Below, in pieces: positions 17,211 through 25,157 of a DNA stretch of 64,000 bases. This DNA is from Pigmentiphaga sp. GTDB lineage: Bacteria > Pseudomonadota > Gammaproteobacteria > Burkholderiales > Burkholderiaceae_B. The stretch is from positions 1-64,000 of the forward strand of contig JALOAI010000017.1 in assembly GCA_023228945.1 (NCBI GenBank), given 5' to 3'. Below the pieces are notes generated by a model that was not told the origin of the DNA, ran no database searches, and saw only the letters and a program-made list of their open reading frames with translations. Numbering within the stretch: position 1 is the first letter of the stretch; every line of letters starts with the position of its first letter. A program made the position numbers and the translations under genes.

Positions 17211-17892
17211 ACAATCCGGTGGCGACGGGCGTGTCGCGCACATCCGCACGCAGGGCGGGAACGTCGAGACCCTCCGCCGTCAGGCGTTCGGTCATGATGT
17301 CGAGGTATTCGCGCATGATGGGGGCCGAGAACTCGGGATGGAACTGGACACTCACGGCGTTGGGGCCGTAGCGCAGGATCTGATAGGCGTCGTGAGCGTT
17401 GGCGCCGAGCACCGTCACGCCGGGGGGCGGTTCGATCACGGTTTGTTCGTGCAGCAATTGCGCCGCAAACCGCCGGGGCGTGCCACACAGCCAGGGGTCG
17501 ACCTCGGCCGCCGCGGTCAGCTCGATGGGCTGCGTGGCGACTTCGCGGCCGCCCGGATGGTAGTCCACCCGGCCGCCCAAAACATGCGCCATCAGTTGGT
17601 GGCCGAAACAGACACCGAACAAGGGCAGCCGGGCGGCATGGGCCTTGCGCACCCACTCGGCGGCTTCGGCCATCCAGGGCGCGGCATCGGTGATGTTGCC
17701 GGGCGAACCGGTGATGACCGCGCCCGCCACCGAACCGGGGTCGGGCAGCGCTTCGCCGGCGTAACCGCGGGCCGCCAGCAGGGGCCGGCCCAGCGGCGCC
17801 AGCAGAGCGCCGAACATCGCGTCGAAACCGCCATGGCGGGCACGGACGGCCTGGGGCGGGTTACCGGTCTGGAGAATGAACAAAGGCAGCAT
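17176..17892 (-). CDS. class I glutamine amidotransferase-like protein
   Basis: A 238-residue single-domain amidotransferase related to the GuaA N-terminal domain. The catalytic triad is visible: Cys95 in GVCFGHQ, and His185 and Glu187 in QFHPE; ITGSPGN (60-66) fits the oxyanion region. Without a synthetase domain the acceptor is unknown; free GATases of this type are often annotated as GMP-synthase-like. The last residues (GFFAAGPQC) and the stop codon come from the R1 repeat, so the natural C-terminus may have been altered. It is divergent from prfB, with only about 94 bases between starts. Confidence 0.83.
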   Translation of the reverse strand: MLPLFILQTGNPPQAVRARHGGFDAMFGALLAPLGRPLLAARGYAGEALPDPGSVAGAVITGSPGNITDAAPWMAEAAEWVRKAHAARLPLFGVCFGHQLMAHVLGGRVDYHPGGREVATQPIELTAAAEVDPWLCGTPRRFAAQLLHEQTVIEPPPGVTVLGANAHDAYQILRYGPNAVSVQFHPEFSAPIMREYLDIMTERLTAEGLDVPALRADVRDTPVATGLLRGFFAAGPQC

Positions 17893-17986
17893 GGCGACGG
17901 TACGGATGCGGAATGGGCAATAGCGTTCTACAATTAAAGGTTAACCCGGATTGATTGCCGTTTTTGCATTTAAGAGAGATTGCCCC

Positions 17987-19091
17987 ATGGAAGCCGAACG
18001 CCAGAACCAGCTCGTCGCCCACCTCGCCGACCTCATCGAACGCGAACGGGCCCTCAGGAGCTATCTTTGACTACGCTGTCAAAAGCGATCGCCTGCACGT
18101 TGTCAACGCCGAACTCGAAGACCCCGGGGTCTGGAACGACCCCAAGCACGCCCAGGATCTCGGCCGCGAAAAGAAAAACCTGGAGGATGTCGTCCTGGTC
18201 CTGGACGAGATCCAGCGCGGCCTGAACGACTCCCACGAACTCCTCGAACTGGCCGAGGCCGACGATGACGACGCCACTTTGCTCGCCATCGAAGCCGATG
18301 TCGACCGCCTCGGCGAGCGCATCGAGATGCTTGAGTTCCGCCGCATGTTCGACAACCCGGCAGACCCGCTCAACTGCTTCCTCGACATCCAGGCGGGAGC
18401 CGGCGGCACCGAAGCCCAAGACTGGGCCTCCATGCTGCTGCGCCAATACCTGAAGTATTGCGAGCGCAAGGATTTCAAGGCCGAACTGCTGGAAGAATCC
18501 GAAGGCGATATCGCCGGCGTCAAATCGGCAACCATCAAGATCACCGGCGAATACGCCTATGGCCATCTGCGCACCGAAACCGGCGTACACCGCCTGGTGC
18601 GCAAAAGCCCCTTCGATTCGTCGGGCGGCCGCCACACGTCGTTTGCCAGCGTGTTCGTCTATCCCGAGATCGACGACTCCATCGAAATCGAAGTCAATCC
18701 CGCCGACCTGCGGGTGGATACCTATCGCGCCAGCGGCGCCGGCGGCCAGCACATCAACAAAACGGATTCCGCGGTGCGCATCACCCACGTGCCCACCGGC
18801 ATCGTGGTGCAGTGCCAGAACGACCGCTCGCAGCATCGCAACCGGGCCGAGGCCATGGCCATGCTGCGCTCCAAGCTGTATGAGCAGGAGATGCGCAACC
18901 GCATGGCCGAGCAGCAAAAGATGGAAGATGCCAAAACCGACGTCGGCTGGGGGCACCAGATCCGTTCCTATGTCCTCGACCAAAGCCGCATCAAGGATCT
19001 GCGCACCAACGTCGAGATCTCCAACACCCAGAAAGTGCTGGACGGCGACCTCGACCCTTTCATCCAGGCCAGTCTCAAGCACGGCGTCTAA
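17987..19091 (+). CDS. prfB: peptide chain release factor 2, programmed +1 frameshift
   Basis: RF2 recognises UGA and UAA and triggers peptide release. The ATG at 17987 opens a 27-codon frame that ends in in-frame TGA at 18068-18070; the rest is read from 18069 in the +1 frame, giving about 367 residues. The anticodon-mimic motif SPF lies near 207-209 and GGQ near 252-254, with the SGAGGQHINKTDSAVR context of class I release factors. AGAGAG precedes the ATG. lysS follows after 12 bases, as is common in bacteria, so the two form an operon. A possible -10 TACAAT lies at 17929-17934. Confidence 0.95.
18056..18071 (+). promoter_or_regulatory. RF2 autoregulatory frameshift site
   Basis: AGGAG-CTAT-CTT-TGA-C: an internal Shine-Dalgarno-like AGGAG, the slippery CTT and the weak stop context TGAC. 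When RF2 is scarce the ribosome slips +1 on CTT and continues at GAC. The E. coli signal has AGGGGGTATCTTTGAC, so the spacing is preserved. Confidence 0.93.
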
Positions 19092-19103
19092 CGCATCATC
19101 ACC

Positions 19104-20633
19104 ATGACCGAGTCTGTCAATCACGCCGCGTCGGGCGCTGCCGACGATAACCGCCTGATCGCCGAGCGCCGCGCCAAGCTGGCTCGCCTGCGCGAAGCGG
19201 GGCCGGCTTTTCCCAACGACTTCGCGCCCGATGCCCGGGCGGCCGAATTGCACGAGCGCTTCGATGCCCTGGATTCCGCACAGATCCAGGCCACGGCGCC
19301 GGGCCCCGTGCGCGTAGCCGGCCGCATGATGCTCAAGCGGGTGATGGGCAAGGCGAGCTTTGCCACCCTGCAAGACGCCACTGGCCGGATCCAGCTCTAC
19401 CTCGAGCGCGGCGCGCTGGGCGAAGAGCTTTACTCGGCCTTCAAGCATTGGGATATCGGCGACATCCTCGGCGTCGAAGGCACCCTGTTCAAAACCAACA
19501 AGGGCGAACTCTCCATCCATGCCAGCAGCCTGCGCCTCCTGGCCAAGTCGCTGCGGCCGCTGCCCGACAAGTTCCACGGCGTGGCCGACCAGGAACTGCG
19601 CTACCGCCAGCGCTACGTCGACCTCATCATGACCGACGACACCCGGCGCACCTTCGTGGCCCGCAGCAAAGCCATCGCCGCCGTGCGGCAAAACATGCTC
19701 GACGCGGGCTTCCTGGAGGTCGAAACGCCGATGCTGCATCCGATCCCGGGCGGCGCGGCGGCCAAGCCCTTTGCGACCCACCACAATGCGCTCGACATGG
19801 AAATGTTCCTGCGCATCGCCCCCGAGCTTTATCTCAAACGCCTGATCGTCGGCGGCTTCGAGCGGGTGTTCGAGATCAATCGCAGCTTCCGCAACGAGGG
19901 AGTGAGCCCGCGCCACAACCCCGAGTTCACGATGATGGAGTTCTACGCCGCCTACGTGGACTACCGCTGGCTGATGGACTTTACCGAACAATTGCTGCGC
20001 GACGTGGCCATCGCCGTCACCGGCAGCGCCCTGCTGAGCTACCAGGGCCGCGAGCTCGACCTTGGCCAGCCCTTCGATCGCCTGACCATCGTCGACGCCA
20101 TCCTGCGGCACGTGCCGGAATATACCGCCGAGCAATTGGCCGATGCCAGCTTCGTGCGCCAGGCGCTACGCCAGCGCGGCGTGGATCTCGCCCTTCCTCC
20201 GCTGGCCAACGCCGGCCTCGGCGCGCTGCAGCTCGCGCTGTTCGAGGAAACCGCCGAATCCCGGTTGTGGCAGCCCACCTTCATCATCGACTACCCCGTC
20301 GAGGTCTCGCCGCTCGCCCGCGGTTCCGATCACCAGCCCGAGATCACCGAGCGCTTCGAGTTGTTCATTACCGGACGCGAGATCGCCAATGGCTTCTCCG
20401 AGCTCAACGATCCCGAGGATCAATCCGAACGCTTCCTGCGCCAGGTGGCCGCCAAGGATGCCGGCGACGAAGAAGCGATGTATTACGATGCCGATTACAT
20501 CCGGGCGCTGGAATACGGCATGCCTCCCACGGGAGGTTGCGGCATCGGTCTCGATCGTCTGGTGATGCTGCTCACCGACAACCCCAGCATCCGCGATGTG
20601 ATTTTATTTCCGCATTTGCGGCCGGAAGACTGA
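19104..20633 (+). CDS. lysS: lysyl-tRNA synthetase, class II
   Basis: A 509-residue class II synthetase that charges tRNA-Lys. The N-terminal OB-fold (about 60-160) carries RMMLKRVMGKASF. Catalytic motif 1 includes GFLEVETPMLHPIPGGA, motif 2 FRNEGVSPRHNPEFTMMEFY, and motif 3 GCGIGLDRLVMLL near the C-terminus. The length is normal. The ATG lies 12 bases after the prfB stop, giving the usual prfB-lysS operon. alkB follows 63 bases later on the same strand and may be read through, since no terminator hairpin with a T-run was seen between them. Confidence 0.96.
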   Translation: MTESVNHAASGAADDNRLIAERRAKLARLREAGPAFPNDFAPDARAAELHERFDALDSAQIQATAPGPVRVAGRMMLKRVMGKASFATLQDATGRIQLYLERGALGEELYSAFKHWDIGDILGVEGTLFKTNKGELSIHASSLRLLAKSLRPLPDKFHGVADQELRYRQRYVDLIMTDDTRRTFVARSKAIAAVRQNMLDAGFLEVETPMLHPIPGGAAAKPFATHHNALDMEMFLRIAPELYLKRLIVGGFERVFEINRSFRNEGVSPRHNPEFTMMEFYAAYVDYRWLMDFTEQLLRDVAIAVTGSALLSYQGRELDLGQPFDRLTIVDAILRHVPEYTAEQLADASFVRQALRQRGVDLALPPLANAGLGALQLALFEETAESRLWQPTFIIDYPVEVSPLARGSDHQPEITERFELFITGREIANGFSELNDPEDQSERFLRQVAAKDAGDEEAMYYDADYIRALEYGMPPTGGCGIGLDRLVMLLTDNPSIRDVILFPHLRPED

Positions 20634-20696
20634 GTACCACCCCCCTGCCGCCCGCGGGCCGGAGAGTTTTGGCCCGGGTGGCGGCGCGATGCGCCG

Positions 20697-21365
20697 ATGA
20701 CTTCCCCCTTCGACGTTGCCACCCTGGACTTGTTTCGGGACACCTCTCCGGGCCAGCACGAAAGCCTCGGGCCCGCCGCCTGCGTGCTGCGCGGCCACGC
20801 CCTGCCCTGGATGGAAGCGCTGCTGCCCGCCATCGAGCGCATCGCTGCCGCCGCTCCCTTCCGCCAGCTGACCACCCCCGGGGGCGGCCTGATGTCGGTG
20901 GCGCTCACCGGCTGCGGCTCCCTGGGCTGGACCTCGGATGAATACGGCTATCGCTACAGCCGCCTCAACCCCGAAAGCGGCAAGCCTTGGCCCGCCATGC
21001 CCGATGCCTTCACGGAGCTGGCGCGCGACGCCGCCGCGGCCGCCGGTTTCGCCGACTTCACGCCCAACGCCTGCCTGATCAATCGCTATCGGCCGGGCTC
21101 CCGCATGGGACTGCACCAGGACAAGAACGAGCGCGATACCCAGGCGCCCATTGTGTCGGTGTCACTGGGCATGCCGGCGGTCTTCCTGTTCGGCGGCTTC
21201 AAACGCTCCGATCCCGCCGCCCGCGTACCGCTCTATCACGGCGACGTCGCCGTTTGGGGTGGCGCCGACCGCATGCGCTACCACGGCGTCATGCCGCTGC
21301 AGGATTTTCCGCATCCTCGATTGCAGCGGCAACGTTTGAATCTCACCTTCCGCTGGGTCGCCTGA
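20697..21365 (+). CDS. alkB: alpha-ketoglutarate-dependent DNA repair dioxygenase
   Basis: A 222-residue Fe(II)/2-oxoglutarate dioxygenase that removes alkyl groups such as 1-methyladenine from DNA or RNA. Iron ligands are His140 and Asp142 in LHQDKNE and His196 in RYHGV; 2-oxoglutarate is bound by Arg213 and Arg219 in RLNLTFR. The N-terminal WTSDEYGYRYS matches the nucleotide-recognition lid. Length fits E. coli AlkB (216). It follows prfB-lysS on the same strand and is convergent with the CitE-like gene. No ada gene is nearby. Confidence 0.93.
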   Translation: MTSPFDVATLDLFRDTSPGQHESLGPAACVLRGHALPWMEALLPAIERIAAAAPFRQLTTPGGGLMSVALTGCGSLGWTSDEYGYRYSRLNPESGKPWPAMPDAFTELARDAAAAAGFADFTPNACLINRYRPGSRMGLHQDKNERDTQAPIVSVSLGMPAVFLFGGFKRSDPAARVPLYHGDVAVWGGADRMRYHGVMPLQDFPHPRLQRQRLNLTFRWVA

Positions 21366-21426
21366 ACCTCGCATTCCGCGGGTGGCGCCGCCCCGCGGCC
21401 AGGCCCCCGCCCGGGCAGACGCACGG

Positions 21427-22296
21427 TTATGACATGGGGCCGCCTGCGCGGTCCAGTACCGCTCGTGCGCGGGCGATCACGGGGGCATCCACCATTTCGC
21501 CGTCCAGGCGGAAGGCGCCCAGTCCCGTGCGTGCGGCCTCGTCCAGCACTCGCCGCGCCCAGTCCAGCTCCACCGGCGCCGGCGCGAATACCTGGTGGAC
21601 GATGGCCACCTGCGCGGGATGGATGCAACCGACACCGCCGAAGCCCATATCGCGCGCCCGGGCAACGTGCCGGCGCAGACCGTCGACGTCGTCCAACCGG
21701 GGATACACGCCGTCTATCGGCGCGGCCAACCCCGCCGCCCGGCTATGCACGAGCATCTGATAGCGCGCCTGGTCCAATAGCGCGGCGGCCGCCGCGCTAT
21801 TGGCGGCCAGGCCGAGATCAACACCCAGGTCCAGCGTACCCAGCATGAAACGGGCCAGACCAGGCACCCGCGCCAGCTCGCTCAGCGCCAGCAGGCCCCG
21901 CGCGCTCTCGACGATGGCCCACACCGGCCTGGTTCGCGCCACGCGGGCAGCGGCATCGGCATCCTCGGCCTTGGGCAGCATGATGCCCGCCACGGCCTGA
22001 TGTTGGGTACAAACCGCCACGTCGTCAGCATGCCAGTCGGTGTCCACGCCATTGATGCGCACCAAGAGCGCCGCTCCCGCGCGAGCCGCGAGAAAGGCCG
22101 CCAGATCGGCGCGCGCCGCGACTTTGGCCGACGGCTCCACGGCGTCTTCAAGATCGATCACGACATGATCCGCACCCGCCGCCAACGCCTTGTCTACCCG
22201 GTCCAGGCGGGTGGCGGGAACGAATAGCGTCGAACGCGCCGCCGCCGTCGGCGATGGCGACGGTACGGGATGGTAACGCGGCGGGGATGAACTCAT
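21427..22296 (-). CDS. ccl: CitE-like CoA-ester lyase, probable (S)-citramalyl-CoA lyase
   Basis: A 289-residue HpcH/HpaI (CitE) family lyase with a TIM-barrel fold. Conserved residues include the Arg in ALLVRINGVDTDW, the Glu in AIVESARGL and the Asp in GTLDLGVDLG; the chain ends with GRAFRLDGEMVDAP-like sequence (LGAFRLDGEMVDAP). Such enzymes cleave 3-hydroxyacyl-CoAs, for example citramalyl-CoA to acetyl-CoA and pyruvate. Next to an itaconyl-CoA hydratase-like gene, an itaconate role is the best guess. The start is the ATG at 22296; a GTG 30 bases upstream is possible. It is the last gene of the minus-strand cluster. Confidence 0.78.
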   Translation of the reverse strand: MSSSPPRYHPVPSPSPTAAARSTLFVPATRLDRVDKALAAGADHVVIDLEDAVEPSAKVAARADLAAFLAARAGAALLVRINGVDTDWHADDVAVCTQHQAVAGIMLPKAEDADAAARVARTRPVWAIVESARGLLALSELARVPGLARFMLGTLDLGVDLGLAANSAAAAALLDQARYQMLVHSRAAGLAAPIDGVYPRLDDVDGLRRHVARARDMGFGGVGCIHPAQVAIVHQVFAPAPVELDWARRVLDEAARTGLGAFRLDGEMVDAPVIARARAVLDRAGGPMS

Positions 22297-22417
22297 GGCG
22301 ACACTCACAATAACGATGACAAACACGGCGAGCCGCGAGTGGACTGGAGCTTAGCGGCCAGAACCCACCCGCCGCTCTTGAAGAATCAGAATGCGAACGG
22401 CGGTCGTGGTCGTGTGC

Positions 22418-22513
22418 TCAGCCGATCACGCCGGCCTCGCGCAGACGACCGACCTCGTCGGCGCCATAGCCCGAGCTATCGCACACCACCAGGCGGGGAT
22501 GACGTTCATGCAA
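22418..22513 (-). pseudogene. remnant of a CaiB/BaiF (type III) CoA-transferase
   Basis: The minus strand reads ERHPRLVVCDSSGYG and then ADEVGRLREAGVIG followed by TGA. The first part matches the (N/H)PRLVxCDISGYG segment near residue 130 of type III CoA-transferases; the second matches their extreme C-terminus. About 250 codons between them are missing, and everything before the first part is replaced by R2 copy C. In the Pseudomonas itaconate operon the gene between hydratase and lyase types is the itaconate CoA-transferase, so this is probably its relic. No protein is expected. Confidence 0.7.
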
Positions 22514-22569
22514 AGGCCTCGCTTGACCCCGTCCTGAAGGACGGGGCTTGCGCTTGGACGCGTGGTCAG
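22514..22569 (-). repeat. dispersed structured element (family R2), copy C (5' half)
   Basis: Only the half nearest the upstream gene is present. On the minus strand it starts CTGACCACG-like (CTGACCACGCG), continues CAAGCGCAAG, and holds a perfect 9-bp hairpin (plus-strand 22527-22546, arms CCCCGTCCT/AGGACGGGG). It then ends GCGAGGCCTTT where the CoA-transferase relic begins. Compared with copy E the hairpin shows a paired change, C-G for T-A. Confidence 0.75.
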
Positions 22570-22585
22570 CGACATGCTCATTTCC

Positions 22586-23464
22586 TTATTCGAAATCCAG
22601 TTCGGCCCGCTGCGCCATCCCCTGGGCATTGGCCGACCAAAGCTCGGCCTTGCCCGGCGACACGACCCGGCCCGCCACTTCGAACGCCTGCGGCACCACC
22701 AGCGGCCTCAGGCCGCGGTAGCGCAGACGCCGCGGCACGGCCGCCGGGTTGGCCCGGCAAAACGCCTGCACCGCCAGCGTTGCCAGCAGCGGCCCATGCA
22801 CCACCAGCCCCGCATACCCCTCCACCTCGGTGGCATAGGGATGATCGTAGTGGATCCGATGGCCATTGAACGTGACCGCCGAATAGCGGAACAAAAGCGT
22901 GGGTGTGGGTTCGACCGGCAGGCGCCACTGGGCCGGCGGCACTTCGGCCTCATGCGACGTTTTGGGCGGGCTGGGCGCGCGATACACAATGTTCTGCCAT
23001 TCCCGGATCGCCAGTTCTCCCGCCTGCGTGTAATCATGGCGCAGCGTCACGAACAGCAAGCTTCCCGTGGTGCCTGTTTTTTCGTCCACCGCTTCGATGG
23101 TGGTGTGGCGCTCGGCTGGCGCGGCCACCCTCAGCGGTTGCCGGAACTCCACCTCGCCGCCGGCCCACATACGGTTGCGGCCTTCGGCGGGGGGCAGGAA
23201 GCCGCCACGGGCCGGGTGCCCGTCAGCGCCCAGGCCAGCGGCCGGCAACGGGTTCTGGAAAAACGCCCAATGCCATAAAGCCGGCAAAGCATCGCCGGCG
23301 GCGGGCGCGGCAACCTCCAGGGTTACCGCCACACGCTCGGCCAGACTGCCATCGAGGCGATCGGCCACGGTTTCGGTGCGGCCGATCCAGGCGGCCGGAT
23401 CGGCCGCCGGCGGCTTTGGGCTGGCGGCCGTGGACGGGGATGGATCATTACTACGCATCGTCAT
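22586..23464 (-). CDS. ich: hot-dog-fold hydratase, probable itaconyl-CoA/mesaconyl-CoA hydratase
   Basis: A 292-residue protein of the MaoC-like/FAS1-like dehydratase family with two hot-dog halves. The second half carries RYSAVTFNGHRIHYDHPYA (about 200-220), with the family's catalytic Asp/His pattern, then GLVVHGPLLA. Relatives hydrate mesaconyl- or itaconyl-CoA. Its neighbours, a CitE-type lyase and the relic of a CoA-transferase, support the itaconate pathway. The ATG at 23464 is chosen; ATG at 23458 or TTG at 23485 are alternatives. The MmgE/PrpD gene ends 27 bases upstream, so they share an mRNA. Confidence 0.78.
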   Translation of the reverse strand: MTMRSNDPSPSTAASPKPPAADPAAWIGRTETVADRLDGSLAERVAVTLEVAAPAAGDALPALWHWAFFQNPLPAAGLGADGHPARGGFLPPAEGRNRMWAGGEVEFRQPLRVAAPAERHTTIEAVDEKTGTTGSLLFVTLRHDYTQAGELAIREWQNIVYRAPSPPKTSHEAEVPPAQWRLPVEPTPTLLFRYSAVTFNGHRIHYDHPYATEVEGYAGLVVHGPLLATLAVQAFCRANPAAVPRRLRYRGLRPLVVPQAFEVAGRVVSPGKAELWSANAQGMAQRAELDFE

Positions 23465-23491
23465 AAGTGTTGGTCCAGCAAACAAAAAATG

Positions 23492-24922
23492 TTAAGAATC
23501 CCCGGGTGACGGCAGCCATCGTGCCGGCAACGGCCCTTCGCCCAGCCGCCACACGGCGTCGATCAGCGCTCGCGCTTCGATCTCGCTGGCGCCTTCGGCA
23601 TAGGCCGCCAGTTGCAATACTTTAGCCTCCAGCTCCTCGCGTGTCAGGGGGTTGCCGGGATCGCCCTTCGGCACTTCCACCCGGGCTTCGTACCAACGGC
23701 CCTGGCGATCACGCGCGGTGACCCGACCGATCCAGCGGCGTGGATAGGCGCCGTCGATTTCCGGGTCCAGCGTCATCGTCACCTTTGCCCGCAAGGCCGC
23801 CACCCTCGGATCGGTGAGCGCGTGCCGATCGAACTCCAGCAGCCCGGCATGGCCATGCCAGGCGACCAGCCCCAACACCGTACCCATCGAAAACTTGGCC
23901 TGATGGACGCTGCGCGGCACATCCACGGCTCCCAGGACGTCGATCGCGCCCTGGTGCACGTGCGCCGTCACCGTGTCGAGGTCGGCGGGGTCCAGGGCTT
24001 CCACGCGCAACAGCTTGAGCAAGGCGTCGGCGGCGGGATGCGTGTGCCGGCACGACGCAAAGTGCTTGAATGAGGTTTCCGTCGTGGCCCAGCGCCGGCC
24101 CAGGCCATCCCGCAAGGCGGCGGCATCCGCATCGCTCGACATGCCCGCTGCCAGGCCTTGCCGGCCTTCCAGGATGTTGCGGGCACCGGTGAGCCCCTCT
24201 CCCGCGGCCCAGGCCGCCAAATAGCCGTTGGCCGCCGCCTTGGCGGTATGCAACTGCTTCGAATCCGCCGCCTCGCGCAGAAACTCCCACAGGCCCGCCG
24301 CCTGCGTACCCGCCGAGCCCAGGGTTTGCAGGATCACCTCCTGATCGTAGCCACGCAGCTTGGCCACCGCCACCGCGGCGGCCAGCGTGCCGGCCGTCGC
24401 GGTGGTGTGGAATACGCGATAGTGCGAGCGCCCAAGGAATTCGCCAATCCTCACCCCGGCTTCGTAGCCGGCAATGACCGCCACCAGTAGATCGTGGCCG
24501 CTGTAGCGCCCTTCGGCGGCGGCGGCGAGCACGGCCGGAAACACCACCGTGGCGGGATGCAGTACCGAGGCATTGTGCAAGTCGTCCTGTTCCACCACAT
24601 GGCTGGATGCGGCGTTGATCAGGGCGGCGAAGTACGGCGACGTGGTTTGCCGATGCGTCATGCATTCGGCCGGCCCCGCCGCCGGGCCTTGGCTGCGCGC
24701 AAAAGCCTCCAGCACCCGCACCGGCCTGGCGCTCCGCCCGGCCAGCACCGAGCCGAACCAATCCAGCAGCAGCGCTCGCGCCGCCTGCATCACCTCGCCT
24801 GGTATGGAGTCGGCGCCAAGCCCCGCAACGAACGCGCTGAGTTCGCGCGTGGCGGGCGGCACGCCGGCCAACGCCAGGGCGGCGTCGGCGAAGGTGGCCG
24901 TTTCAGGATTCCCAGCAGACAT
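23492..24922 (-). CDS. MmgE/PrpD family protein
   Basis: A 476-residue member of the MmgE/PrpD fold, which includes 2-methylcitrate dehydratase, cis-aconitate decarboxylase and other lyases of tricarboxylates. Landmarks are VEQDDLHNASVLHPATVVFPA (about 110-130), AGYEAGVRIGE and FKHFASCRHTHPAADAL. The Pseudomonas itaconate operon also contains an MmgE/PrpD gene of unclear function. A second, distant family member, prpD, lies at 31335. The start is the ATG at 24922; a TTG 24 bases upstream is less likely. R2 copy D ends just before the gene. Confidence 0.82.
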   Translation of the reverse strand: MSAGNPETATFADAALALAGVPPATRELSAFVAGLGADSIPGEVMQAARALLLDWFGSVLAGRSARPVRVLEAFARSQGPAAGPAECMTHRQTTSPYFAALINAASSHVVEQDDLHNASVLHPATVVFPAVLAAAAEGRYSGHDLLVAVIAGYEAGVRIGEFLGRSHYRVFHTTATAGTLAAAVAVAKLRGYDQEVILQTLGSAGTQAAGLWEFLREAADSKQLHTAKAAANGYLAAWAAGEGLTGARNILEGRQGLAAGMSSDADAAALRDGLGRRWATTETSFKHFASCRHTHPAADALLKLLRVEALDPADLDTVTAHVHQGAIDVLGAVDVPRSVHQAKFSMGTVLGLVAWHGHAGLLEFDRHALTDPRVAALRAKVTMTLDPEIDGAYPRRWIGRVTARDRQGRWYEARVEVPKGDPGNPLTREELEAKVLQLAAYAEGASEIEARALIDAVWRLGEGPLPARWLPSPGDS

Positions 24923-24950
24923 CGTGTTCAAGGCGTCGTCTCGCAAAAAG

Positions 24951-25070
24951 TAAATAACTCCAACCTTTTGGCCTGGCTTTCTCCGCCATCATGCGGGGGA
25001 GCCTTCGGTTCCGATGAGGCTTCGTCTCCCGCCGGATGCGCGCCTGAAGTGCCCAAGCCCTAGTCTCACC
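24951..25070 (-). repeat. dispersed structured element (family R2), copy D
   Basis: A diverged full-length copy between the acyl-CoA dehydrogenase and the MmgE/PrpD gene, in their direction. The minus strand keeps GAACCGAAGGCTCCCCCGCAT, GATGGCGGAGAAAGCCAGGCC and a final TTGGAGTTATT. The gene-proximal end lies 28 bases before the MmgE/PrpD start. The 5' half is the most degraded among the copies. Confidence 0.6.
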
Positions 25071-25157
25071 ATCGCCGTCGCGCACGGCAAACCTCGCCCA
25101 CTTCGCGGAGTCTGCTGGGTTTGCGCCCAGCCGGCGGCTCGGCCATCCAGGATGGCT

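Noticed and set aside
18068..18070. A nonsense mutation making prfB a pseudogene
   Set aside because: The stop sits in the classic RF2 frameshift context with an upstream AGGAG and continues in the +1 frame to a full-length protein.
18054..20135. A 693-codon minus-strand frame opposite prfB and lysS
   Set aside because: It is antisense to two essential, clearly recognised genes; no family resemblance was seen.
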